NCBI GenBank assembly: GCA_050953725.1
Contig: JBMNNB010000003.1
Coordinates: 1-64,000 of the forward strand
Source: DTU053 sp012520115
GTDB lineage: Bacteria; Bacillota; Clostridia; Oscillospirales; Acutalibacteraceae
Length of the DNA stretch: 64,000 nt
Direction: 5' to 3'
Positions 8,042 through 15,801 of the stretch are shown one piece after another (the stretch's first letter is position 1; each line of letters opens with the position of its first letter). The position numbers and the translations under genes are program-made. The notes under the pieces are model-generated. The model was not told the DNA's origin, ran no database searches, and saw only the letters and a program-made list of their open reading frames with translations.

Positions 8042-8374
8042 TTATATGCCATCCTTTCGCTCCTTCATTCCATATAGCGTGGTGCTAATCTGCTCAATAC
8101 GGTCGAGCAAGTCGTCGTGAACTCCTGCGCCGGCTTCGATGCGTTTAAGTTCATCGAGGACGGCGGCAAGCTCGTTTCGCAGAGCCTTATAGACTCTCGG
8201 ATTGCCGACCACCGTTATTTGCTGCTGCAGGGCACGGGCACAAAGATAATCCTGCTTTGTCAGTCCCGATATTCTGACATTACTGTCCAAAACATCAGCC
8301 TCCTGTGGCGACATACGAAAAGCGATTGTTTTGCTCCTCCAACGGTTGTGGCGGTCAAGATTTTTAGCGGACAT
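8042..8374 (-). CDS. MobC-like relaxosome accessory protein
   Basis: A 110-residue basic protein beginning MSAKNLDRHNRWRSKTIAFRM, with a ribbon-helix-helix type N-terminus (KTIAFRMSPQEADVLD) followed by SGLTKQDYLCARALQ and a C-terminal helical segment. This matches MobC/plasmid mobilization relaxosome proteins of gut clostridial elements. I placed the start at 8374, inside the last codons of the integrase, where AGGATGG lies upstream. An upstream ATG at 8464 would add 30 residues that overlap the integrase and look unlike the family. The 11-bp overlap suggests coupling to int. Confidence 0.75.
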   Translation of the reverse strand: MSAKNLDRHNRWRSKTIAFRMSPQEADVLDSNVRISGLTKQDYLCARALQQQITVVGNPRVYKALRNELAAVLDELKRIEAGAGVHDDLLDRIEQISTTLYGMKERKDGI

Positions 8375-9452
8375 TTTCAATATCCATCCTTTCATATTCA
8401 AGTTTCTTTGCCATTTCTGTCTGTTTTGACGGGAATAAGTGTGCATAGCGATATGTGATCTCAATGCTTTCGTGACCTACACGGTCAGCAATTGCCACCG
8501 CAGAAAATCCCATATCTATGAGCAGGGAAATATGGCTATGGCGCAAGTCGTGAATGCGGATACGCTTCACCCCTGCGGCTCTTGAGCCACGATCCATTTC
8601 TCGGTGCAGATAATTCTTTGAAATGGGGAATATACGATCTTTCTTTTTGTATCCGTATAGCATACCGATATAATCCTGCATTTCCTCACAGAGAAACTGC
8701 GGCATTTTAATTGTGCGGTTGCTTTTCCTTGTTTTCGGTGTGGTAATGACATCTTCGCCGTGCAAACGCTGATAGGATTTGCTGATTGTAACTGTACCTT
8801 TTGCAAAGTCGAAGTCCCCCGCAGTCAGAGCGAGTAACTCGCCCTCACGAATGCCACACCAGTAAAGCATTTCAAATGCATAATAGGATACGGGCTTGTC
8901 CATCATTTCATCGGCAAACTTCTTGTACTCTTCTTTCGTCCAAAACTTCATTTCCTTGCGTTCCTCTGTGCCCATATTACCGGCTTTTGCGGCGGGATTG
9001 GAACGAAGGTCATAATGTCTTACAGCGTGGTTAAATATGGCACTAAGCTGATTGTGGACGGTTTTGAGATAGGTCTGTGAATACGGCTTCTTCTTTTCAT
9101 CACGAAAAGCGAGCAATTCATTCTGCCAAGCGATTACATCCTTTGTGGTGATCTCACTGACATTTTTCTTTTCAAAATAGGGTAAAATCTTGGTTTCAAT
9201 GATATGCTTTTTGGTCAGCCAAGTGTTTTCTTTTAAGCGAGGTTTTATGTCCTTTATATAAAGCTCAACAAAGGCGGAAAAGTTCATATCCATATCGGCA
9301 GCACTTTGCTGCTTAAATACTCGCTCCCACTCCTGAGCCTCTCGTTTGGTTTCAAAACCTCGCTTACATTTCTGTTTGCGCTCGCCTTTCCAATCTACAT
9401 ATCGTGTTAAAACATACCAAGTGCCGTTATCTTCATTTTTATAAACAGGCAT
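8364..9452 (-). CDS. int: Tyrosine site-specific integrase
   Basis: A 362-residue phage-type integrase that would integrate and, with the excisionase, excise the element at guaA. The N-terminal AP2-like arm-binding part (PVYKNEDNGTWYVLTRYVDW) is at residues 2-20 and the SAM-like core-binding domain at about 55-155. The catalytic domain follows with arginine 202 in CGIREGELLAL, HDLRHSH (His301, Arg304), VGH (His327) and the nucleophile Tyr336 in TYRYAH. All key residues are present. The ATG at 9452 has AAGGAGAA upstream; the frame also has a longer but poorer start at 9488. It overlaps the excisionase gene by 14 bp and probably shares its promoter. Confidence 0.93.
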   Translation of the reverse strand: MPVYKNEDNGTWYVLTRYVDWKGERKQKCKRGFETKREAQEWERVFKQQSAADMDMNFSAFVELYIKDIKPRLKENTWLTKKHIIETKILPYFEKKNVSEITTKDVIAWQNELLAFRDEKKKPYSQTYLKTVHNQLSAIFNHAVRHYDLRSNPAAKAGNMGTEERKEMKFWTKEEYKKFADEMMDKPVSYYAFEMLYWCGIREGELLALTAGDFDFAKGTVTISKSYQRLHGEDVITTPKTRKSNRTIKMPQFLCEEMQDYIGMLYGYKKKDRIFPISKNYLHREMDRGSRAAGVKRIRIHDLRHSHISLLIDMGFSAVAIADRVGHESIEITYRYAHLFPSKQTEMAKKLEYERMDIENVR

Positions 9453-9639
9453 TTTTGTTCTCCTTTCTGGCTTGGTACAGCCTTTCATTAAAATACTCTC
9501 TGTTGACTCTTCCTGATATGGTAATAAAGCCTTTACGCTTCAGTTCCTCGTTCAGCTCTCGTATGACTTTGTAGGCATACGAGGTTGAAACATCGAGAAT
9601 CTCAGCGACTTCTTCCACTCGCATAAACTGTTGTCCCAT
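9439..9639 (-). CDS. Excisionase-like helix-turn-helix protein
   Basis: A 66-residue protein with an AlpA/excisionase-type helix-turn-helix (MRVEEVAEILDVSTSYAYKV) and a wing (KRKGFITISGRVNREYF). Proteins of this type bind the attachment-site arms and steer the integrase towards excision. A strong AAAGGAGGAAAC site stands before the ATG. It is the first gene of the leftward operon driven from the operator region. Confidence 0.82.
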   Translation of the reverse strand: MGQQFMRVEEVAEILDVSTSYAYKVIRELNEELKRKGFITISGRVNREYFNERLYQARKENKNACL

Positions 9640-9793
9640 AAGTTTCCTCCTTTCTTCGGTTAGTATAATGGGTTGCCGTTTTACCCAAGTGCCGTTCCTG
9701 CCCCTGCTTTGTCAGCGGCGTTGTTTTGCTCGCTCCGTCGCCACTCGGAGGTCTTGGCAAAATCATATCCCACTTGGACGGTCATTCAATTCT

Positions 9794-9921
9794 CTAAGCG
9801 AAAATGCTTAGTCCTATATTACTTCATACTAAGCATATTTGCTTTTGTCAAGTGGCTTACGAGAAAATACTAAACTTTTTTGCTTGGATTTCTCTTGACA
9901 TCACTAAGCATTTCTGCTATA
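9794..9921. promoter_or_regulatory. Four-operator array of the XRE repressor
   Basis: The dyad CTAAGC-N6-GCTTAG is perfect at 9794-9811. Degenerate copies lie at 9829-9846, 9870-9887 and 9904-9921, each with an intact or near-intact left half. Start-to-start spacings are 35, 41 and 34 bp. The second and fourth copies fill the spacers of the leftward and rightward promoters. Confidence 0.78.
9823..9851 (-). promoter_or_regulatory. Leftward promoter for excisionase-integrase-mobC
   Basis: On the minus strand TTGACA (9846-9851), a 17-base spacer (9829-9845) and TATGAA (9823-9828) form a promoter. The spacer holds one copy of the CTAAGC-N6-GCTTAG operator (9829-9846). Confidence 0.65.
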
Positions 9922-9923
9922 CT
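9895..9923 (+). promoter_or_regulatory. Rightward promoter of the XRE gene
   Basis: TTGACA (9895-9900), 17 bases and TATACT (9918-9923) make a near-consensus promoter. The spacer contains the fourth operator copy, which implies autorepression. Confidence 0.8.
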
Positions 9924-9953
9924 ATGTACGAACACTTGAAAAGAGGTGCTTTT

Positions 9954-10478
9954 ATGGCTATTAGCGAAAGAATTCACTTTTTCCGCAATCTGCGTGGAAT
10001 GACACAGAAATATCTCGGTTTACAGCTCGGTTTTCCCGATAAATCTGCTGATGTTCGTATGGCACAGTACGAAACCGGCTCCCGCACTCCAAAAGCGGAT
10101 ATTACCGCAGCGTTGGCACAAGTTTTGGATGTAGCACCGGAAGCGTTGAATGTGCCCGATATTGACAGTTACATAGGTCTGATGCACACGCTGTTTGCCC
10201 TTGAGGACATTTACGGCATTACCGTCAGCGAAGCAGATGGGGAAGTCTGTCTTAAAGTCAACTCTGAGAAGGGCAAGGATGCCGCAGAGGTTATTCGTAT
10301 GCTTACCGCTTGGAATGAGCAGAAAGCCAAACTCGATGCAGGTGAGATCGACAAGGAAACCTACGACCAATGGCGCTATCACTATCCCAAGTTCGATACA
10401 ACGGGCGGATGGGTTAAAGTTCCTTCCCAAGAACTCAGCGATGCAATGGTCGAAGCATTCAAAGACAAATTAAAATAA
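9954..10478 (+). CDS. XRE-family transcriptional repressor
   Basis: A 174-residue protein with a Cro/CI-type helix-turn-helix at residues 3-60: RIHFFRNLRGMTQKYLGLQLGF and MAQYETGSRTPKADITAALAQVL. The C-terminal half has no recognised domain but contains a helical AWNEQKAKLDAGEIDKETYDQW segment. It starts at ATG 9954 with AAGAGGTG upstream; the frame is open to 9804 but those codons overlap the operators. It is divergent from the excisionase-integrase operon and probably acts as its repressor, keeping the element integrated. There is no visible autoproteolysis (SOS-type) domain. Confidence 0.85.
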   Translation: MAISERIHFFRNLRGMTQKYLGLQLGFPDKSADVRMAQYETGSRTPKADITAALAQVLDVAPEALNVPDIDSYIGLMHTLFALEDIYGITVSEADGEVCLKVNSEKGKDAAEVIRMLTAWNEQKAKLDAGEIDKETYDQWRYHYPKFDTTGGWVKVPSQELSDAMVEAFKDKLK

Positions 10479-10499
10479 GAAAGGCAGGACGGATAAAGC

Positions 10500-10892
10500 G
10501 TGAAACGGTACAAAATAGCTGCTTGGTTAATGATAATACACGGCGGTTGTATGGAAATCGGCGGTGTGTTATGTGCGATTCCTGCACTTATTCTTGGCTC
10601 GGACAAGTTTGACATCGGGCAATACTTTTCTTTTAAGCTCCCGTATTTTCAAGAGAATTTATACTTGATTTTATTTATGGGTGCAATATATGGTATTGTG
10701 CGTATAATCGGTGCCATAGGGTTACTAAAAAACAAAATGTGGGGACTTGCCCTTTCGGTAATTAATTGCGTTCTCACTATGGCGCTAATGATGTTTATGC
10801 TTCCATTTGGTATACAAGATGGGTTGCTCGCTTGCAGTGCCTTGATTTTGATTTTGACACAATATTTCGGTAATCGAAAAATCATTGAATAG
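10500..10892 (+). CDS. Small four-helix membrane protein
   Basis: A 130-residue hydrophobic protein with helices at about residues 7-33, 53-75, 80-100 and 105-124 and a basic C-terminus (YFGNRKIIE). It starts with GTG at 10500, 21 bases after the repressor stop, with AAGGCAGGA upstream, so it is in the repressor operon. I do not recognise a family. Its position at the element edge, next to the repressor, is where accessory or immunity genes are often placed; that role is a guess. Confidence 0.6.
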   Translation: MKRYKIAAWLMIIHGGCMEIGGVLCAIPALILGSDKFDIGQYFSFKLPYFQENLYLILFMGAIYGIVRIIGAIGLLKNKMWGLALSVINCVLTMALMMFMLPFGIQDGLLACSALILILTQYFGNRKIIE

Positions 10893-10920
10893 GTCCTTTT
10901 TATTTCAAAAAAAGACGACA

Positions 10921-10964
10921 AAAAGCCCTTAACTGCGGTACAAATCCACAGTTAAGGGCTTTTT
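10921..10964 (+). terminator. Bidirectional rho-independent terminator
   Basis: AAAAGCCCTTAACTG pairs with CAGTTAAGGGCTTTT around a short loop, with A-run and T-run on either side. It ends the repressor operon. From here to 11147 I see only short repeats (gccactcg at 10999 and 11031) and the arm-type sites. Confidence 0.85.
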
Positions 10965-11067
10965 AATCGTCTAATACAGATTTAATTGCTTGGCAACAGC
11001 CACTCGAGTAATTATTCTGATAACCTACAAGCCACTCGGGGTATAGAATAATGGTCGCTTCAAAGGA

Positions 11068-11086
11068 TTGTTATCAAATCGTTATC
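11068..11086. repeat. Probable integrase arm-type repeats, guaA end
   Basis: TTGTTATCAAATCGTTATC closely matches the pair at 1720-1738, in the same orientation relative to the sequence. Both lie about 60-110 bp inside the 13-bp attachment repeats. Confidence 0.45.
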
Positions 11087-11146
11087 AAACGGGGTGGGCA
11101 AAGTCCGAAAACCCTTGATATTACTGGGTTTCTCGGCTTTGCTGTG

Positions 11147-11159
11147 ATTATTCCCACTC
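11147..11159. repeat. guaA-side attachment-site repeat
   Basis: This is the copy of attattcccactc within the intact 3' end of guaA. On the minus strand it encodes Glu-Trp-Glu and the TAA stop. It is identical to 1608-1620. Confidence 0.82.
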
Positions 11160-12674
11160 TATTGTGGCGGGGGGTTTGTCGGTGATGTCGTAGACCACTC
11201 TGTTGATGCCCTTGACTTCGTTTGTGATTCTTCTTGAGATTTTCGAAAGCAGGGCGTGGGGGATTTTTGCATAGGTGGCCGTCATAAAGTCGCCTGTTCT
11301 GACGGCTCTGAGGGCTACGGTGTAGTCATAGGTTCTCTCGTCGCCCATGACGCCGACCGACCTTAAATTCGTCAGCACTGCAAAATACTGGCTCGGCTTA
11401 TTCTTTGTCTTGCCGATTTCTTCTCTTAAAATTGCGTCGGCCTCTCTTAATAAATCGAGCTTCTCCTTAGTGATTTCGCCGATAACTCTTACCGCAAGGC
11501 CGGGGCCAGGGAAGGGCTGTCTTTCGACTATACTGTCGGGAAGTCCCAGCTCTCTGCCGACCTTCCTTACTTCGTCCTTAAAGAGACCCCTCAGCGGCTC
11601 TACAAGGCCTTCAAACTTAATATCCTCAGGCAGACCGCCTACATTGTGGTGGCTCTTGATTGTAGCCGCCTTGTCGTTGCCCGATTCGATTATGTCGGGA
11701 TAAATCGTACCTTGTGCAAGGAAGCTGACATCGCCGAACTTTGCCGCCTGCTCTTCAAAGACTCTGACGAACTCAGTGCCGATAATCTTTCTCTTTTTCT
11801 CCGGGTCGGAAACGCCCTTGACCTTCTCAAGGAAGCGCTCGGAGGCGTCAACTCTGACAAACTGCAGATTTCTTTTGCTGAAAACAGCCTCAACCTCGTC
11901 GGCCTCGTTCTTTCTCATAAAGCCGTGGTCGACGAAGATACATATAAGCTTGCCGGGGATTGCCTCTGACAGCAATGCCGCACAGACCGACGAATCCACG
12001 CCGCCGGATAGGCCCAGCAGCACCTTTTTGCCCTTGGTCTGCTCCCTGATTTCGGCTATCTGCGTTTCGATATAGCCTATCATATCATAGTCGCCCGTTG
12101 CGCCGCAGACCTTATAGAGGAAGTTCCTTATAATCTCGGTGCCGTTCTCCGTGTCGTTCACCTCCGGATGGAACTGAAGGCCGTAGATTTTGCGCTCTTT
12201 ATTCTCAATGGCCGCATTCTTGCATGACCTTGTGGAGGCTGTTCTTACAAAGCCCTCGGGCAGTACGGTCACAAGATTTGTATGGCTCATAAGCACCTTT
12301 GCCTCGGGCTTTACATTCTCGAAAAGGACTGATTCGGTCGACAGCTTTGCCTTAGTCTTGCCGTACTCGCTGACATCACAGGTATCTACCCTGCCGCCCA
12401 GCAGGTGTGCCGTTAGCTGGCAGCCGTAGCAGATTCCGAGTATCGGAATACCGAGCTCGAAAAGCTCCTTAGAGCAGGTCTGGGCGTCCTCGGCATTAAC
12501 GCTGTCGGGGCCGCCTGTCATAATTATGCCGATAGGATTCATTTCCTTTATTTTTTCTACGGGAGTATCGCCCGGCAGAACGATGGACAGTACATTGCAT
12601 TCCCTTATCCTTCTTGCGATAAGCTCCTTATACTGACCGCCAAAATCCAATACGATTACAAGCTGATTCTTCAT
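11148..12674 (-). CDS. guaA: GMP synthase (glutamine-hydrolysing)
   Basis: Converts XMP to GMP using glutamine and ATP in the cytoplasm. The class I amidotransferase domain (residues 1-190) has the nucleophile cysteine in GICYGCQLTAH and the His-Glu pair in LQFHPEVNDTENG. The ATP pyrophosphatase domain has the P-loop LLGLSGGVDSSV at about 220-231. The C-terminal dimerisation domain (about 390-508) contains RQPFPGPGLAVRVIGE and ends PPATIEWE. The 508-residue length is normal. It is the last gene of the purB-purA-guaA series. Its last codons are the integration target of the adjacent element and remain intact. Confidence 0.97.
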   Translation of the reverse strand: MKNQLVIVLDFGGQYKELIARRIRECNVLSIVLPGDTPVEKIKEMNPIGIIMTGGPDSVNAEDAQTCSKELFELGIPILGICYGCQLTAHLLGGRVDTCDVSEYGKTKAKLSTESVLFENVKPEAKVLMSHTNLVTVLPEGFVRTASTRSCKNAAIENKERKIYGLQFHPEVNDTENGTEIIRNFLYKVCGATGDYDMIGYIETQIAEIREQTKGKKVLLGLSGGVDSSVCAALLSEAIPGKLICIFVDHGFMRKNEADEVEAVFSKRNLQFVRVDASERFLEKVKGVSDPEKKRKIIGTEFVRVFEEQAAKFGDVSFLAQGTIYPDIIESGNDKAATIKSHHNVGGLPEDIKFEGLVEPLRGLFKDEVRKVGRELGLPDSIVERQPFPGPGLAVRVIGEITKEKLDLLREADAILREEIGKTKNKPSQYFAVLTNLRSVGVMGDERTYDYTVALRAVRTGDFMTATYAKIPHALLSKISRRITNEVKGINRVVYDITDKPPATIEWE

Positions 12675-12710
12675 ACGAATTCCCTTCCTGTTATGAGGCT
12701 GCTATCGAGC

Positions 12711-13985
12711 TTAGTCTACCTTGATATACTGCTCTCTCTTGGGTCCTACGGAGATATAGCTGATTTTGCACTTTATCTGTTCTTCAATATATTTAATATA
12801 CTTAATTGCGTTTTCGGGTAAGTCCTCGAGCTTTCTGGCCGAGGTGATGTCGGTCTTGAAGCCGTCGAAGTACTCATAAACGGGCTTTGCCTTATTGAGC
12901 CTTTCGCCCGTGGGGAAGTCGTGGACTATCTCGCCGTCGATTTCATAGGCTACGCATACGGGGATTTTGTCAAGATAGCTGAGGACGTCAAGCTTTGTCA
13001 GAGCGATTGAGGTAGCTCCCTGAACCATTGCGCCGTATCTTGAAGCGACTACGTCAAAGCCGCCGACACGCCTCGGTCTGCCCGTTGCTGCGCCGTACTC
13101 GCCGCCTGCCTCTCTGAGCTCATGGCCTTCCTCGCCGAAAAGCTCACAGGTGAAGGGACCCTCGCCTACGCAGCTTGAATATGCCTTCGTGATTCCTATG
13201 ACCTCGTCAAGCTTACGGTTGGGGATGCCGGCACCGATGGGCGCATAGGCTGCTATCGTGGAGGATGAGGAGGTGTAGGGGTAGATACCGAAGTCGATAT
13301 CTCTCAATGCGCCGAGCTGGGCTTCAAACATAATATTCTTGCCCTCATCGGCTGCCTTGTTGAGATAGACGGTGGTGTCGCAGATATGCGGAATAAGCGG
13401 AGTGCCCCACTCCTTGAGCCAGTTAAGCATATCCTCTGCCTTTATGGCTTCGTGCTTATAGCCGTCACGGACGGTGAGGTTTTTCCACTCCATTAAGGGT
13501 ACGAGCTTCTTTGAAAGGGCGTCGAAGTCAAGCAGATCGCCCATTCTGAGAGCCTTTTTCATATATTTATCGGAGTAAACGGGTGCGATTCCTCTTCTGG
13601 TGGAGCCGAACTTGGCGTCGCCGAGTCTGTCCTCCTCCAGACAGTCAAGCAGCTTGTGATAAGGCATGCAAATTACCGCCTTATCGCTGATTTTAAGATT
13701 TTCGGGGGTAATCTTTACTCCCTTCTCGGTCAAAGAAGCTATCTCCTTGCCGAGATGCTCTATATCGATTACCATTCCGTTGCCCATGACATTAACGGTG
13801 GTTTCGGAAAGGATGCCCGACGGAAGAAGGTTCAATATGAACTTGCCCCTGTCGTTAATTACGGTGTGACCCGCATTGTTACCGCCCTGATAGCGAATAA
13901 CCACATCATATTCGGCGGCAAAAAGGTCAACCATTCTGCCCTTTCCTTCATCTCCCCAGTTAGTACCGACAACTGCCGTCAACAT
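12711..13985 (-). CDS. purA: Adenylosuccinate synthetase
   Basis: Joins IMP and aspartate with GTP to form adenylosuccinate, the first committed step to AMP. The N-terminal GTP-binding loop GTNWGDEGKGRMVD (residues 7-20), the IMP-binding segment NNAGHTV, GSTRRGIAPVY and the GRPRRVGGFD motif are all present. The length of 424 residues is standard. It lies between purB and guaA on the same strand with gaps of about 40 bases, so the three form a purine interconversion operon. Confidence 0.97.
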   Translation of the reverse strand: MLTAVVGTNWGDEGKGRMVDLFAAEYDVVIRYQGGNNAGHTVINDRGKFILNLLPSGILSETTVNVMGNGMVIDIEHLGKEIASLTEKGVKITPENLKISDKAVICMPYHKLLDCLEEDRLGDAKFGSTRRGIAPVYSDKYMKKALRMGDLLDFDALSKKLVPLMEWKNLTVRDGYKHEAIKAEDMLNWLKEWGTPLIPHICDTTVYLNKAADEGKNIMFEAQLGALRDIDFGIYPYTSSSSTIAAYAPIGAGIPNRKLDEVIGITKAYSSCVGEGPFTCELFGEEGHELREAGGEYGAATGRPRRVGGFDVVASRYGAMVQGATSIALTKLDVLSYLDKIPVCVAYEIDGEIVHDFPTGERLNKAKPVYEYFDGFKTDITSARKLEDLPENAIKYIKYIEEQIKCKISYISVGPKREQYIKVD

Positions 13986-14027
13986 ACCCGTGTTCCTCCT
14001 AAATAAAAAATCGTGAATTTACTGTTA

Positions 14028-15461
14028 TTATACCTTTATAACTACATCTATTCCGAGCAGCTCTTCGTTTGCCTTCAAAACGGGCTTTACATATTCGTTT
14101 AAAAACTCCTCGGTCTGCTCCTTTGCCCTGCCTGTGAAGCTGTGGACATCAAGAAGTCTGTAAAGTTCCTCGGCAGTGAGTCCGAAGCGGCTGTCGTTTA
14201 AGATGCGCTGGAGCAAATCGTTATCGTTGCCGAGGGCTTTAATATTGTAAGCAGCCGCAACGGAATGCTCTCTTATGGCCTCGTGCAGCTCCTGACGGTC
14301 GCCGCCCTTGTTCTTTACGCAGTACATAAGGATGTTCTCGGTTGCCATGAAGGGCAGCTCCTCGTTAAGGTGCCTTACCGCCATTTGGGTGTAGACCTTC
14401 ATGCCCGTCACTATATTGATATACAGCGACAGAATGCCGTCGATTGCAAGGAAGGCCTCGGGGACGCTCAGCCTCTTATTCGCCGAGTCGTCAAGGGTCC
14501 TCTCAAACCACTGGGTTGCGGCGGTGTAGGCGGGATTCTGAGCCGTGGCTATAACGAATCTTGAAAGAGAGGCTATTCTCTCGCTCCTCATGGGATTGCG
14601 CTTATACGCCATTGCGGAGGAGCCTATCTGATTCTGCTCAAAGGGCTCGTCCACCTCTTTAAGATGTGAGAGCAGCCTTATATCCCCTGCGAATTTGCAG
14701 GCGCTCTGGGCAATTGAGGACAGCACCGACAGAACCTGATAGTCGACCTTTCTGGAATAGGTCTGACCGCTGACCGGGTATACTTCGTCAAAGCCCATTT
14801 TTTCGGCGATTATCTTTTCGAGCTTCTTTACCTTCTCATGGTCGCCGTCGAACAGCTCAAGGAAGCTGGCTCCCGTGCCGGTCGTACCCTTGCAGCCTAA
14901 GAGCTTTAAGTTCTTGAGGGTGAAGTCTAAGAGCTCTAAGTCCATAAGCAGGTCGTGCAGCCACAGAGTTGCCCTTTTGCCGACTGTTGTGGGCTGGGCT
15001 GCCTGAAAGTGCGTAAATGCAAGTGTGGGCTGCGCCTTATACTTCTCTGCAAAATCGCACAGGGCTGACATTGCGTTTAAAAGGAGCTTTTTGACTCTTA
15101 AGAGAGCCTTTCTCATTATGATAATATCCGTATTGTCGCCCACATAGCAGGAGGTTGCTCCCAAGTGGATTATGCTCTTTGCCTTGGGGCAGGCCTCACC
15201 GTAGGTCAGCACGTGTGCCATTACGTCGTGGCGCACCTGCAGCTCCTTTTGCTGCGCCATTTCATAATCTATATTGTCTATATTTGCCCTAAGCTCATCA
15301 ATCTGCTCGTCGGTAATATTTATGCCGAGCTGCTGCTCGGCCTCAGCCAAAGCTACCCATAACCGACGCCATGTTGTAAACTTCAGGTCGTCGGAGAAAA
15401 TCTCCTGCATTTCCCTGCTTGCATAACGCTTGCTTAAAGGACTTACATAAGCTGAATTCAT
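14028..15461 (-). CDS. purB: Adenylosuccinate lyase
   Basis: Releases fumarate from adenylosuccinate and from SAICAR in purine synthesis. The superfamily signature appears as GSSAMAYKRNPMRSERI at about residues 280-296, with the TSCYVGDNTD segment and the FTHFQAAQPTTVGKR motif upstream. At 477 residues it is in the longer group of PurB proteins. I chose ATG 15461, which follows GGAGGT by five bases; the frame is open further to 15491 but that adds only a poor N-terminus. It is the first gene after the promoter at 15504-15532. Confidence 0.95.
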   Translation of the reverse strand: MNSAYVSPLSKRYASREMQEIFSDDLKFTTWRRLWVALAEAEQQLGINITDEQIDELRANIDNIDYEMAQQKELQVRHDVMAHVLTYGEACPKAKSIIHLGATSCYVGDNTDIIIMRKALLRVKKLLLNAMSALCDFAEKYKAQPTLAFTHFQAAQPTTVGKRATLWLHDLLMDLELLDFTLKNLKLLGCKGTTGTGASFLELFDGDHEKVKKLEKIIAEKMGFDEVYPVSGQTYSRKVDYQVLSVLSSIAQSACKFAGDIRLLSHLKEVDEPFEQNQIGSSAMAYKRNPMRSERIASLSRFVIATAQNPAYTAATQWFERTLDDSANKRLSVPEAFLAIDGILSLYINIVTGMKVYTQMAVRHLNEELPFMATENILMYCVKNKGGDRQELHEAIREHSVAAAYNIKALGNDNDLLQRILNDSRFGLTAEELYRLLDVHSFTGRAKEQTEEFLNEYVKPVLKANEELLGIDVVIKV

Positions 15462-15503
15462 ATTTACCTCCAACAAAAAGAGATGAACCAAGAACAGATA
15501 TTT

Positions 15504-15532
15504 ATTATATTATTTAGCCCCCCGAATGTCAA
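15504..15532 (-). promoter_or_regulatory. Promoter of purB-purA-guaA
   Basis: On the minus strand TTGACA (15527-15532), a 17-base spacer and TATAAT (15504-15509) match the sigma-A consensus. The start of purB is about 40 bases downstream. No purine riboswitch fits in this short leader. Confidence 0.85.
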
Positions 15533-15595
15533 TATTGCGGGGCGTCAAACAGGATTAACAAAACCCGTGAGCTTTGCCCCGGGCTTTGATTTTGC

Positions 15596-15787
15596 TTATT
15601 TCCCGCCGCCTTCATTCTTGGCAGCTTTTTTTGAGTCGATTCTGGCCATTATCATAACAATTACGGTGATTATTATTATGACCGTCATTATGCCGAGCAT
15701 GCCCTTCCACATAAAGCCGAGGGATGTCATAACCGTCTCCGTGTTGATTTCCAGTGCCATTACAGCCAAACTTAATAAATTTAACAC
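15596..15787 (-). CDS. OadG-like gamma subunit of a Na+-pumping decarboxylase
   Basis: A 63-residue protein with one membrane helix (MWKGMLGIMTVIIIITVIVMIMARI) and a lysine-rich cytoplasmic tail (DSKKAAKNEGGGK), as in the small OadG/gamma subunits that anchor sodium-translocating decarboxylases. The GTG start at 15787 is preceded by AAGGAGGG at the right distance. An ATG at 15760 gives the more usual MALEINTETVM start, but without a clear binding site. It follows oadB by 14 bases. Confidence 0.65.
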   Translation of the reverse strand: MLNLLSLAVMALEINTETVMTSLGFMWKGMLGIMTVIIIITVIVMIMARIDSKKAAKNEGGGK

Positions 15788-15801
15788 CTTTCTATCCCTC
15801 C

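Larger units (their letters stand above)
1608..11159. mobile_element. Integrative mobilizable element in the 3' end of guaA (about 9.5 kb)
   Basis: The region is bounded by identical 13-bp repeats and contains, from right to left, an XRE repressor and membrane protein, excisionase, tyrosine integrase, mobC, RepA-like ATPase, an oriT-like site with a MobV relaxase remnant, tnpV, and a BlaI/BlaR1-type module as cargo. There are no conjugation (type IV secretion) genes, so it is mobilizable at most. With the relaxase gene frameshifted it may not move without help. Because the repeat includes the final codons and stop codon of guaA (E-W-E-stop on the minus strand), insertion leaves the gene intact. 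The guaA 3' end is a known target of tyrosine-integrase elements. Codon and base usage of the regulator cargo is more AT-rich than the flanking purine genes. Confidence 0.85.

Noticed and set aside
15462..15595. A guanine riboswitch before purB
   Set aside because: The distance from promoter to start is about 40 bases, too short for one.
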